From: Welwitschia mirabilis
Taxonomy: Eukaryota; Gnetophyta; Gnetopsida; Welwitschiales
Length of the DNA stretch: 64,000 bases
NCBI GenBank assembly: GCA_051453625.1
Contig: JBOZIK010000001.1
Span: 219,496,854-219,560,853, forward strand
Direction of reading: 5' to 3'
Positions 36,360 through 48,399 of this stretch are shown piece by piece; position 1 is the first letter of the stretch; each line of letters begins with the position of its first letter. The notes beneath the pieces are model-generated. The model ran no database searches and was not told the DNA's origin. It saw only the letters and a list, made by a program, of their open reading frames with translations. A program made the translations under genes and the position numbers.

Positions 36360-37800
36360 GGCCATAACATATTATTACCATTGTTAGAAAACCCTAGTTG
36401 TTTATAAAACCATGGTTCTCTATAAATAATCTATGTGTAACTAATAAGAGTCATAGCATCTATAGCCAATCTACAATCATCAAAAATAAATTATGGTAGC
36501 CTATAAAAATCACATTAGTATCATACTATATTAAACTAAGTGTATAGTCTCTATCTTAAAACCATAATTCCTTATACTACCTATATAAGATTAACTTATA
36601 ATCATGGCATCCTCTAAATACTAAGTTAGAATCATGATGTTTTATACTAATTATATAAGTTCTAATACAAAATAATGATGTTCTATAAACATCAAGTTGA
36701 AAATATGGTGCTTATATAAAATATACAATGTTCAAGTTAGAATCATGATGTCTTATAAACATCACATTAGGGCTATGATGTCCTATACTATATAAAGTCT
36801 ATCTCAGAACCATGACATCATATAGACATGAAGTTAAAACCATAGAATTCTATACTAATTGGATAAGGTATAATTCAAAATCATGACATCCTGTAGATAC
36901 CACACTATAAGTAAGGCATTCTATACTAATTGTGTAAATTTTAAGTTAGAAACATGGTGCTTTATGAATGAAAAGTTAAACCAATAATGTTACATACTAA
37001 CTATACAAGATTTAGTTCAAAGTCATGATGAATCAAATTAGGATCATGACATTTTATACTAAGTTCTTAATCTTCTAATGACTTAAGAATAGAATCATAA
37101 TGGCCTATATGGAGTAATTTTTGATAGCTTTTATTTAAAATCATGATTTCCTATACTAAGTTATTAACCTTTTTTTTAGTTAAAAGTAAATCCATGAAAT
37201 CCTATACTAGATGAATGACATTTTACTTAATTATAATTAAAATCATAATTTATTATACTTAGTTCGAATCTAAACCATGCTAACTTATACTAGATGAATA
37301 ACCTCTTACTCAACTAGAATCAATATCATGGTGTTCTATATTAATTCCTTAATCTTTTACTAACTTAAGAATAGAATCATAACATCCTATATGAAATCAT
37401 TAATCTTTTAACAATACTTCCATTAACCTAATATTCATGGCATTCTATACTCAATATATAATGCTTCATTAATTTAAAAATAGAACCACAGTATCCTATA
37501 CTAGATTTATGACCTTTAGATATACAATCATGATGTCCTATGATAAATCTATGATCTTTTATTAAATTAAAAATATATTCATGACATCATAGAACCAATG
37601 TTCTATTTGTTAGTCAATAGAAGGTTATAGTATAATGTCTTATACTAGATGTATGTACTTTCATTAATCTAGAAGTAGAACTATAATGTCTTATACTAGA
37701 TGTATAACCTTTTGTTGACATAAAAATAGAATCATATCATTCTACAATAAGCATACACATTTTAGTAACTAAATTTAGAATCATAATGCCCTATATTAAG
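36360..37800. repeat. Degenerate minisatellite, about 51- and 71-bp units
   Basis: About 1.4 kb of repeated phrases with the core AATCATGATGTCCTATACTA. In the upper part (about 37,250-37,800) adjacent units measure about 51 bp, for example two successive ATAATGTCTTATACTAGATG units near 37,640 and 37,690. In the lower part (about 36,600-36,960) the pattern alternates about 30 and 41 bp, making a 71-bp dimer. It does not resemble the array at 57-59.7 kb in sequence. Confidence 0.8.
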
Positions 37801-38279
37801 TCTTTGATTAATAACTCATTTCCAATATCACATTAGTTTAAATCAAGGTCAAATTAAGTATTAGTAGATGTGTTACTTTAGTTGTACATTAGTGTCATGT
37901 CACTTGTGTTTAAATCAAGTACAAGATTTTATCTTTTACTATGTTTATAATCATTTAACACTTAAGAATCATAACAAAATCTAGATTAGATGTAATAAAC
38001 TAAGATAGGTTTGGTTTTAAGTATTCTTTTTTCTAGGGCACAAATGAGTTGCACTATGGTACTACATTTAGAAAAAATAAAAACGCTAGTGGAAACCTAG
38101 TTGGATGTGTTTATTTGTAAAAGCATACATTATTATTTAAAAAAAAGAGAAAAAATAAAATCAATATTAAAAATCTTGCTTATTATTTTTCTTACTCAAA
38201 GAATTTTTTATACTTTTTTATTACATTTTTTTAAAGTAAAAAAAATTTTGTATGATAGATCACTTTGCTTTTATATTAA

Positions 38280-38435
38280 TTTTGACATCTTAAAATTAAT
38301 ATTCTAGTTAATTTAAATAAAGTAATTAGAACAATATAAAAATCTACATACATAGTATATGTTAATGATGGATACATTAGTGAAAAATTAAAAAATTAAT
38401 TACTTATCCTTACTAATAATATCTCTCTCTCTCTA

Positions 38436-38529
<94 letters not shown>

Positions 38530-39224
38530 TCTCTCCCTCCCTACCTCCTTCCCTCTTCCTCCCTCCTTAACCCTCCCTTTTCCTAACCCTTCTCTCTATT
38601 TCTTCCACTTATATCTTAATCTTGATAAAATAAGGAGGTTTAGTTAGATGGACTTGTTAAGTAGTGCTATCTTTAAGGTCTAGTATGTGGGATTACCAAA
38701 TGATTAGATTGGCTAATTAAATACATATATTGTCTTATGTAAATTCCATGCATGTCTTACATCTCAACAAATAATTCCTTTTAATATTTACCAAAGGATG
38801 TGAAAATATTTATTCCAATTCATATAAACCATATCGTTTGGATGATTGTCATACCTTACACTTAATTAATAACTCTTTTTATATAACTTCACATTAACAT
38901 ATTTGAATTATTACAAAGAACATGTAATTTTATTTTAATTGAGAATTACATCACTTAATAAATTCAACATTTAAAAGGACACGTGGCCACCTTATAAGCA
39001 TTTTGAAGTTACTGCATGTAATACACCATCATTTAAATATCATCTTTATATACCTCTTAAACATCATTTTTTTCATCACTTGCAATAATGTCATGCTTAT
39101 TTACATGAATAATAATTACTTACATTAAGTTCTGTGCTATTATTATTTCTTATTTACATTTATGTATTGTTACTATAAAAATTGAGAACAAGGAATTCTT
39201 ATAGATGCATTGAATGGAGTTACA
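38280..39224. repeat. Right LTR-like copy
   Basis: Partner of 34,030-35,045. It contains a long TC microsatellite (38,422-38,530) absent from the other copy, so that tract expanded after the copies separated. A CACGTGGCC sequence at about 38,981 contains a G-box core (CACGTG), which would suit a promoter-proximal part of an LTR, but the other copy has lost it. Confidence 0.5.
38422..38530. repeat. (TC)n microsatellite
   Basis: Almost uninterrupted TC dinucleotides for about 100 bp with two TATC interruptions near the start and one CGC. It grades into a pyrimidine-rich tail to about 38,600. Its purity contrasts with the decayed surroundings, so it is recent or actively mutating. Confidence 0.95.
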
Positions 39225-40358
39225 CTAGTAGTTTGAAGTTTTTTACAAGAAAGAAAAATTTTGATTCTATGGTAGCTATTACATTAGTTAAAATCTAGTT
39301 ATGTTAACTTAATGATAAAAGTAAGTTTCAAACATTTTAAATAATAAGGAAAAGTAAAATATTATTTTTGAAATATTTCTCACTTTCTTTTTACTTTCTC
39401 TTCATTTTCTAAAGTTACTATTAGATCTTAGGCTAAAGTTCCTGAGTGTCTTGGGAGTTGCATTATTCTCTGCATCTCTTTGCATACTTATTTTACCTAG
39501 AATTATAGTTTTCTTTATTTTTTTATTTTTTTGGTCTNNNNNNNNNNNNNNNNNNNNNNNNNNNNNNNNNNNNNNNNNNNNNNNNNNNNNNNNNNNNNNN
39601 NNNNNNNNNNNNNNNNNNNNNNNNNNNNNNNNNNNNNNNNNNNNNNNNNNNNNNNNNNNNNNNNNNNNNNNNNNNNNNNNNNNNNNNNNNNNNNNNNNNN
39701 NNNNNNNNNNNNNNNNNNNNNNNNNNNNNNNNNNNNNNNNNNNNNNNNNNNNNNNNNNNNNNNNNNNNNNNNNNNNNNNNNNNNNNNNNNNNNNNNNNNN
39801 NNNNNNNNNNNNNNNNNNNNNNNNNNNNNNNNNNNNNNNNNNNNNNTTGCATACTTATTTACCTAGAATTATAGTTTTTTTTTTTTTTTTATTTTTTTGG
39901 TCTTTCCTTTTTATTTTTTCTTCCTTTCTATTTGGTACTTTTTATATAACCCTTTTAGTTAGATCTATTTTAGATTTTTTAAATGTGTTTTGTTTAAAAT
40001 GAGTGGATCTATAGTGTTTTCTCTAGCTATGCACATACATAATAGCAACTTTAATTCAAAGGTAGACCTTAAACTCTGTAAGGCTTGTATCATGAATGGC
40101 ATAGGATGTTTATACCGTATAAGTCCTTAAGGTAGTATGTTGATGGTTCCTTGGACATTGATCATTGAGTGGCCTTTTAATTCCTTGGTGAAAGTGTATA
40201 GGGCTTCCATCTTATGCAACATCATGATATATGGTCAAATGTAAGATGTAGGTTATGTCCATAACATTTTACTCAAACTAGACATAGATGCAACTCTAAT
40301 ACAATAACACAAGGGGCCATCTCCTAATGTCCACATTTATTAGAATCCACATCTTCAT
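39225..40358. other. No gene seen; gap with duplicated edges
   Basis: A 309-N gap (39,538-39,846) is flanked by nearly the same 56-58 bp on both sides (39,480-39,537 and 39,847-39,902), differing in the length of T runs. Long open frames reported across this gap are artefacts. Nothing else is recognised. Confidence 0.6.
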
Positions 40359-40619
40359 ATGTCTATGAATGATGAAATGCATGTCATGTATAGTACAAAA
40401 ATTTTGAATACTTTCCATTTTCTACCAAAAAAGAATTTTATTTTAGTTGTTGCTTTAGTGTTTAGTTTAAAAGATTATGTTTTCAAAGCTCTTGTTGCTT
40501 CTACTTCATCTTGGAGTGTTTATGCTCCTTTAAAAATCTATCTTAAAGAAAAATGTAGATCAAATTCTGAAGGTTCTCCTCTTATCACCCTAATTTCTTC
40601 AAAAGAAAGTGTATTCTAA
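40359..40619 (+). pseudogene. Unidentified 86-codon open frame
   Basis: It begins MSMNDEMHVMYSTK and contains FLPKKNFILVVALVFSL, then ALVASTSSWSVYAPLKIYL and SNSEGSPLITL. The hydrophobic-then-serine-rich pattern is more protein-like than background. I do not recognise the family. It could be an exon remnant of a plus-strand frame like the one at 60.1-62.4 kb, but I see no sequence match between them. The frame stops cleanly and no splice partner is evident. Confidence 0.25.
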
Positions 40620-41990
40620 TATTAATAGGGAAGTTACTAAGGTACTAATCAAACCCACTATGAAACTATATTTGAAAAAACAAACATTGTAATAAAAAAT
40701 TGGTTAAGAGTGATTACCTATAAAAGTAATTTCTAAAGATAAAATATTATTTTAGAATTCTTGATCACTTGATTTTTTCTTGCTCTATGTCTTTTTGTAT
40801 TTATGAAGAATGAAATTCTTAATAAGTGGGGAGCATCAATAGCTAGGCTAGTGAAGACTAATCATTATTTAGAAAATTATATATGTATTACTACAAAAAT
40901 AAGAGAATGATGTTAAGAAACATAATAAAACTAGAATAGTATTTATTTCTATACATTATTGTATCGTAAATATCAAACTAGTAATAAAATATTAGAAGCA
41001 AAGTAAAAACTAGTTACTATTGTAATTAAAACATGAAATCATCATATAAGATAAGAACATAATACATTGTAGTACATAAAATAGTCTTGAAATAGTAACT
41101 AAAAATAAAAATTAATAGTAAATAAAATAGTTTTCCCTAGAAATATATAGGTTTATATTACTATGAATACTATTATAAACATTATTATCCTTTGAAAGTT
41201 GCTTAATAAATATGAAGATACTTTATAGCTTTCTTCATAATAACCCTTCTTCCAAATATCATTCTTGGATTTTATAGTTATTGGAAGATAGGCATCTAAT
41301 GGATTTTAGGAGTTTTTATGGAGTTGAACTAGATTCTATTCTCATGTTTTCACTTATTTATTCTTACTTGGGCTTCCCTAGTTTTATGGTTATGGTCATA
41401 GTAGTTTTCCACTTTAAGAATCTATTCCTTTAAATTTCTATTTATAATGCTCTAGTTACAATGTGATAGCTCACTAATGCTTCATATGATTCCTAAAAAT
41501 TTATACATATAACTATAAAGCTATATGATTTAATATTTGAGAAATTATTATTATAATTATACCATACTAATTTATACTAACTTTAGGATATTAAAAATTA
41601 AATAATTATCCCTAATAGTAAGATAATGTTAAATAAAATTGCATCATGAAAGAATTAATTTACATGATTAAATATTTTCTTTTACATTTAGCTTTTTGTC
41701 AATTCCTTAATAAACTAAAAGAGTTTTATAATAAAAACATTAAAATAGATTTTTTAAATTTTTAATTCTCATGAAATAAGAAGACTTCTGATCTTCTTCT
41801 ATTGGCTTAAATTAAAATTTTCTTTTTGTTTCATTTTTATTCTTGTAGAAGATTGAAATCCATTTCCTTTTCTTTAACAAGATTAAGATCATTTAGTAAG
41901 ATATCTATGATTCTTTTAGTTGTTCTAGTGCCTCTTTTCTTCTTCTTCTTCTTCTTCTTCTTCTTTTTAATTTGTATAGCAATACCTTTC
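40620..41990. other. AT-rich stretch, nothing recognised
   Basis: No coding or repeat signature apart from a TTC microsatellite at about 41,938-41,965, which makes an arginine run in a chance minus-strand frame. Confidence 0.5.
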
Positions 41991-43640
41991 CTACTATTAT
42001 TTTAGCTACTATGGATGTTTCTCTAGTTTCTTTACCTCTTATTATTATCATAGATGATTTAGCTATAAAGGGTAGAATGGAAGTATTCAAGGAAACTAGA
42101 TTTCATGGCAAATACTCATGTTCCATCCTTAAATATTTAGAAAGAAAAGATTAGGCTTATTATTAAAGGGTCTTGATTCACTAATTTTAAAAAGTATTTT
42201 ATCTTAAATTATTCATTCATTCAAAATTAAATAATATTATCAATCAATTTGCTTAATTCTTACTCTAAAATTTAAAAAAACATAAAATGTCATGGTAATA
42301 TTTCATTATATCTATAAATTTCTAAAAGTATTTTTCTAGAGTGATTTTTTTCTTTCAAATATTTCTTGATTTATTCTAAGGTTCTCATTATTTTCATCAA
42401 AATTCTACTATTCCTTTTACCTTCTTCTTGAATTTTCTTAATGATGAAATTAAGAGTGTTATGAAAATAGTCAATGTATTTATACAACTTTTGAAGATAG
42501 TAGTTAGTGCCTAAAGGTAAATAAATTCTTTTATAAAAAATCAATCCTCTTCCATAATCTAATATCCAATTTTTTTAATTTCTTTTAAAGCATTTAGTTT
42601 TCTCATTTCTAAGTTTCTAATAGTCTCTCATGTAGAATCTTAAGAACTAAAATAGGATATCTTTTTTATGTTTAACTCCTCTTTTCAAATCATCTTTATA
42701 TATTATTTGATTTTTTGCATCTTTTTTATGTTTAACTCCTCTTTTCAAATCTTCTTTATATATTATTTGATTGTTTACTGAATTCTATCTATAATAATAT
42801 CCTTTTCCTATATATTATTTATGATATCATTAAAAAATAACTAGAACAAATTGTGTAATTTTTGCTCAAAAACTAAAGGTTTGAGGGTTGTATGTCTTTC
42901 TTCCTTAATATTTTTCAAAATATAAATAAAACTTTTATTAATTTCTTATAATAAATCATAGAATATTTCATGGTGATGACTGGCATTTTTTCTTTAAATT
43001 TTTCTAAGAGTTTTAAAATTTTTTTATTTACTTCTTAAAATATATTATGGAATGCCTTAGAACTAGATGAGGAGGAGTAGTAATTATAGTGTTTTTAAAT
43101 GTTTTTCTCAAGTCACTTACTTTTTTATTTAGTGTATCTATCTTTATTTCATTAATTTTATCCATTATATCATAAGTTTTCTTATTGTTAAGAGGATCTA
43201 TTCATTTTTTCTTATATCTATTTGTGTCTTATTAGATTTTCATGTATTTTTAATGCATTTCCTTTAAATATACATAGATTTTCTTTGAATATTTAATATT
43301 CAATAGCAAAGGGCCAATGTTATGCATTAAGGTAATAAAATCTTACTACTTCCTCATTTATTCAACATCATATTTGCTTTTTCAAAATAAAACTACTCTT
43401 CATTTTAACTAATACATCTACTTTATTTTTAGAAATAGCATGATAATGGATCTTATATCCTTTCATTATATGTTCAATATCTATAATCCTAGCATATGTA
43501 TTTTGTAACTTAACATTATCTTCTTCCAAAATCTCAGCTGTATTTTGATAAAGATCAAGTTTGATTTCCCCCTCTTACATTCTCTTTTTACAATTTTTAA
43601 CTTTTTATTTTATTCTAATAATTACTCCTTTAAATATTAA
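41990..43640 (-). pseudogene. Unidentified coding-like remnant, coiled-coil-like
   Basis: On the minus strand, long runs in shifting frames read like a charged helical protein: TAEILEEDNVKLQNTYARI near 43,500-43,560, IKIDTLNKKVSDLRKTFKN near 43,080-43,160, and a repeated 20-residue block (below) at 42,661-42,780. The spacing of leucine and isoleucine suggests coiled coils. Stops are frequent. It could be a structural protein of an unrecognised element, perhaps the downstream region of the Athila-type fragment at 48.4-50.4 kb, which is on the same strand. No family can be named. Confidence 0.3.
42661..42780 (-). repeat. 60-bp tandem duplication keeping reading frame
   Basis: 42,661-42,720 and 42,721-42,780 share about 50 of 60 bases in a row of blocks starting CTTTTTTATGTTTAACTCC. 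On the minus strand the unit encodes NNQIIYKDDLKRGVKHKKD-like residues twice in the same frame. Its near identity in otherwise decayed DNA makes it one of the younger events here. Confidence 0.85.
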
Positions 43641-44490
43641 TTTTTAAATTTTAAATAGTTGTTTTAAATTATAATAGATAAAATTACTTCTTTTATTTGT
43701 TAAAAGAAACAAATTTTTTCTTTTAAGAATTGAGGATAGGACACAAGTTATCTATCTTTTATTGCTATAAAGCTTTCATGAATGATTCCTACTAGGGATT
43801 TGTTAAGAGTTATCCTAAATAAGACACATCCCTCTATGAGCCAAGAAACGTATGCATTACAATGTTAAAATATGATATTAAGAATCATGCCATTACATTT
43901 TAGAAAGAATAGGTGATTTTATTTTGACTTATAAAGGATGAATTTAGTAAGAGCTAGCAAGAAGCTCTACCTAATCTTTCTAAAGTAATTTAAATTTTCT
44001 AATTCTAAACAATGATTTAATATTTAATTTCAAACATTATTTTTATTAGGCAAATTATATCTCTTTTTCTTTTAATATAAGTGCAATAAAAGTAGGAAAG
44101 AATAATCTTGTACTCCTAGTAGTAGTTACTTCCCTTATTTTTCATATGGTTTTACTTATTCCCTAAAAAATTTCAGTTGCAATATTGATATTTTCCCCCC
44201 TATAGGTATCCTTCATAGTATATAAAACATAAAAATGGAGAATGATCATGTATTTCTACTTGTTTAAAATGGGAAATCAAATTATTAAACATCATTCTAG
44301 TTATTACAAAGCCTTTTGGATTCTGACATTTATAAAAATTCATTCTAACTTTTTTATTTAAATTTCAACTAACTTCATGCATAGTTTAGTGCCTTCTGTT
44401 TGAGAAAACATCTTAAAAATTTTTGCCTTCTATTTGAGAAAACATCTTAAAAATTTTCTTTCCCTAAGTTAGAAGGTTTAGAACATATAC

Positions 44491-45551
44491 AATATCACCC
44501 TCTAAAATTTTCATGAGTATGTTATAAATACTTATAGTTAGTATATTTCTATCTTTGACTAGCTTAAGATTTATGTAGAATTCATAGGTGATCTCTTGAT
44601 TATATTTTTCTCTTAAGGTAAGCCACTATAGCTAGAATAATTTTGAGATTCTTCTTAAAAGGTTTTATAGGAATGGATCTTCTAGGATTTTTATAACATT
44701 TACTAAAGAAATTATCTTGCAATTCTTTTTTAAATAAAATAAATATTTATAAAAAGAAACTTTATCTTTGAAATCAACAAGAAAAGAAAGAATAATTTAA
44801 CTGCAAGTGCTTTATTGATTTTATATGTAGTTAAAAAATTATAAATACATTTAGAATTAAAAAATAATTTGTAATGGAAAAAAATTTTAGAATTGATATG
44901 ATTCAAAAAGTTCTAACTATATTATCCCCTTAATTAAATTTTTCATACTTTTAAATACATATTTAAAAATTTGCATCTTAAAAGTTAGCTAATGTTTATC
45001 ATGTTTCTAGTTAATAGTTGATGCATGATAATATCATCTTCTAAAATTTTCATGATTATGTTGTTAATACTTGCAGTTAGTATATTTCTATCCTTGACTA
45101 AGTTAAGATTTCTACAGAATTCATAGTTCATCTTTTGGTTATATTTTTCTCCTAAAGCCACTATAGCTAGGCTAATTTTCAGATTCTTCTTGAAACATTT
45201 TCTAGGAATTTATCTTCTAGGATTTTTCTAACAATTACTAAAGAAATTATCTTGCATTCTCTTTTTAAATAAAATAAATATTTAAAAAAAAACTTTATAT
45301 TTGAAAGAAAGGATAATTTAACTACAAGTGCTTTATTTATTTTATAAGTATTTAAAAAGTTATAAATACATTTAGAAATAAAAAATAATTTGTAATGGAA
45401 AACAATTTTACATTTGATATGATTCAAAAAGTTCTAACTATACTACCCCCTTGATCAAATTTTTCATACTTTTAAATACATATTTAAAAATTCACATATT
45501 AAAATTTATAAATATTTATCATGTTTGAAGTTAATAGTTAATGCATGATAA
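44491..45551. repeat. Tandem duplication, 539-bp period
   Basis: Copy 1 is 44,491-45,029 and copy 2 is 45,030-45,551. Shared stretches include TATTTCTATC, GAAATTATCTTGCA, TTTAAATAAAATAAATATTT, GTAATGGAAAA and TTTTCATACTTTTAAATACA, closing with ATGCATGATAAT in both. The copies differ by small indels and transitions. No gene is in it. Just before it, at 44,391-44,457, a 33-bp unit (TTTGAGAAAACATCTTAAAA) is also duplicated. Confidence 0.9.
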
Positions 45552-46622
45552 TTCACAATTTATAAGTAAATTATTGAATTAAAGTGGTAAAAATGATCTT
45601 ACCTCTACTATTTAAAGTGGTAAAATTAACATGGACATGTAAAATAACATTGCTAAGTGCTCAAGATAGAAGGGTTTTTCAAAAGGGTTAAATGGGTGTA
45701 AAATTTGGATTTTAGTAGCTATTGAATTAGATTTAATAAATTTTTATGGTTTCCCTATTTTGTAAAAGGGGTCTTTAATTCTGAGTAAAAGTTCTTTGAA
45801 GTGTAAAGAGGACCTTTAAATTATCAGTTAATAACTATCAAAAGTTGAAGTTTGAAGGGAATCTTTAACTATTTAAAAGGAGGATGTGAAATGAGTATAA
45901 TAGGAATGTTTAAGAGAAGTATGTGCATTATATGTTTAATGATCGAGGTTTAAAGATCATGATCTTAAAGTTGACCCTTAAGAACTTTAAGATTCTCATA
46001 GAAGGTATTTAATTTAAGTTTCTAAATTTGAATATCATACAAACTAATAATGTTGAATGACTCCTATACCTAAAATTAGATAGATAAAGATTTTTTCTGA
46101 AACTTCAAAGGCCCCTTGAGATTTAATACATATATTTTATGATATAATCTTATAAACTAAATATTAGATTAATAATTTAAAATTTCAAATATTAATTAGA
46201 AGTGATTCAAGATTCAATCAAGGTTCTTTATAATGATATATTTATCTTAAGTAGACTATAGTTGCTGTGGAAATTGATTAAATAGTTATAAATTTAATCT
46301 TTTGTTTTACTTTTACTAGATAAAAAAGACATAAGAATTAATCCAAGTGTTGGTATTTTATGGTATAAAAATAAAGGATATGTAGATTTAAACTTTATTA
46401 ATAAGATACATCTCTTCATTCTATTGTATAAAAAATCTACTTTATTATGCATGCAATGGATACTTTATTTCAAAAAGACTAAGAATTAAACTTTGAAATA
46501 AAACTATAGTTAACTAAGAATTTTTCTATATGTATTCCTTTATTTTTTGTGTATTATAATAACAACTTCATCATCTAATCTTTTATCTTAAGTTCTCTGT
46601 CTTTTTTTCATATGTTTTCATA
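45552..46622. other. AT-rich stretch, nothing recognised
   Basis: No coding signature. The part from about 46,380 to 46,620 is rich in pyrimidines toward its end and leads to an ATG at 46,623, so it might be a leader of the following remnant. Confidence 0.4.
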
Positions 46623-47330
46623 ATGGCTTCTAATATTGCTTACCTTCCTATTCCCCTTAGTAGTTCTTCCACTCTAGTTTCTTAATAAAACATGAAGTGT
46701 AAGAGGTGTTATGTTAATTTTAACCCTACTAAAATTAACGTGTTCATTCTAAGTGTCAAGCCTTATTTTTTTTAAGTCCCTATGAGAGTTGAGTTAGTAG
46801 TAAATTATTTTTTCTATACTTAAAGGACTTTACTAAATTCATAGATGAGCTAGATAATTATACTATAGATAATGAAAGATATAGATTTACTCATGGATTT
46901 ATTCCTCCTTACTTTGATTCCATTATTAACCATTTAGATTCTAAATATTTAAGGGTGAGAAATAAAAAGTTAAGGTCCCAAATGAATCATGAGGATGCTA
47001 GTTACAATGTTTTTATGGAAAGACTAACAAATTAGTTACAAGAGTTAAGTAGAAAATTTTAGCAATTATAAGGCATGGACCTTTTCTTAAGCTTAGTAAC
47101 ATTAATTTTTAATAAAGAAAACACATAAATATGTATATGGAATTTAATAGATAACACTAACTTTTTGAATTCCCATCCTCAAGAAAGATCTAAGATAATA
47201 ATATTTTAAGGGAGCTAAATATACTTTCTCCACCATAAAGATCAAATAGGAATAACATGCTTAAAAGAAGATTCGAAAACCTTGTTAAAGTTATTAAGTT
47301 TTTTCCCGTATTCTTATTAGGATTTTTCCC
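46623..47330 (+). pseudogene. Unidentified plus-strand coding-like remnant
   Basis: It starts MASNIAYLPIPLSSSSTLVS at 46,623 and, after frameshifts, reads DNERYRFTHGFIPPYFDSI, then INHLDSKYLRVRNKKLRSQ and EDASYNVFMERLTN (about 46,840-47,040). These runs are clearly better than background, and the implied stops sit at glutamine-like positions. I do not recognise the family. It is opposite in orientation to the Athila-type pol at 48.4-50.4 kb, a placement comparable to the antisense frame in the 52-63 kb element. Confidence 0.3.
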
Positions 47331-48399
47331 ATTATTTAGATTTAGTTGTGTTTCACTAAAGATGAAGAGTCTTTATTACAAATAAAGATTTTGAACATAA
47401 TAAGATATTCTTACATTTGGTTTTATTGAATACATATATATAAAATTTTAATAAGTTTTTATTTTTATTCTAATAAAAAAACAATGCCTCCCTTATCAAA
47501 TAAAGATTACTTAACAACCTTACAAGTAATTTTTAAAATTATCTTACTTCATATTCCAAGAAAACTTCTAAGAATAATGCTTTTTTTTAAGAAACATTTA
47601 AGATATCACTCTTAATTAGCATCTTCTTTATTTGAGAAAAATAAGTATCTACAAATTTATTTGAGTTTATATTACTAATCTTCATTATGAACTAACATTC
47701 TTAACATTAATATGTTTGTTAATATATATAATAGTGCTAACTAACTACTACTTAAATGACTCTTAGAGTGTAAATATCACTTTATTATTTTATAATATTA
47801 AAAAATACCAATAACTCACAATGGAAAGAGTGAAACCAAAATCAAATAAATAATTATTTACAAGAACAATTAATCTAGATAATGATTAACTAATTTTCTA
47901 ATGGAGTTTTCATAGCTCTCTTATTACAATTCTAAGGTCCCTCTCATGAATATTTTACTTAGTGTACTTATGATAGAACATTATGTTCGTTTCATTTAGT
48001 ATCATGATGATCTTTTTCCCTTTTTTATATGATTTTTTAATAATCATTTCCAGTGTCTTACATGATTTCTTATTAAAGTATAACTTGATCCACTATGTTC
48101 ATCTTATAATTCAAAATTTATCTGTTCATCTTCTTATAAGTGAATAAATAATTTTTCCAAGTAAGGTCTACATGTTTTATTTATTATATTATAATAACTT
48201 TATTAAGTATTTGTATAAATTTGGAGAATTTTCTTCGCTCTCTAATGTTTTCCTAATTTTTCTATTAAAGATATTCTATCATCATAAAGTTCTATTCTTT
48301 AACCATTTATTTGATGAATGACTTTCTCTTCCTAATTATATATTTAATGGATCCATTCCTCAAAATTCTTATTATATCATAACCTAATAGATATTCTAA
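47331..48399. other. AT-rich stretch, nothing recognised
   Basis: No coding signature on either strand, apart from weak hints near 48,300-48,400 that the Athila integrase C-terminus may extend here. Confidence 0.4.

Larger units (their letters stand above)
34030..39224. mobile_element. Eroded LTR element without gag-pol, holding a minisatellite
   Basis: Two homologous segments, about 34,030-35,045 and 38,280-39,224, enclose about 3.2 kb with no gag or pol that I can see. Their central blocks (CTATCTTTAAGGTCTAG-like at 38,670; CTACCTTCAAGGTTTCG at 34,323; CATGTCTTACATCTCAA in both) also resemble the LTRs of the gypsy element at 52-63 kb in the same orientation. I infer a related, non-autonomous or deleted Ty3/gypsy element. 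No primer site, purine tract or target duplication is clear, so strand and exact ends are uncertain. Confidence 0.5.

Noticed and set aside
36360-37800. CRISPR-like array of repeats and spacers
   Set aside because: The repeats are contiguous degenerate minisatellite units with no unique spacers of constant size, and the DNA is plant nuclear.
39451-40002. Plus- and minus-strand open frames of 109-183 codons
   Set aside because: They run through a 309-N gap between duplicated edges; the visible residues are phenylalanine runs from poly-T.
41905-42154. Arginine-rich minus-strand frame and its plus-strand counterpart
   Set aside because: The arginine run is only the translation of a TTC microsatellite. 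The plus frame overlaps it and has no recognisable motif.
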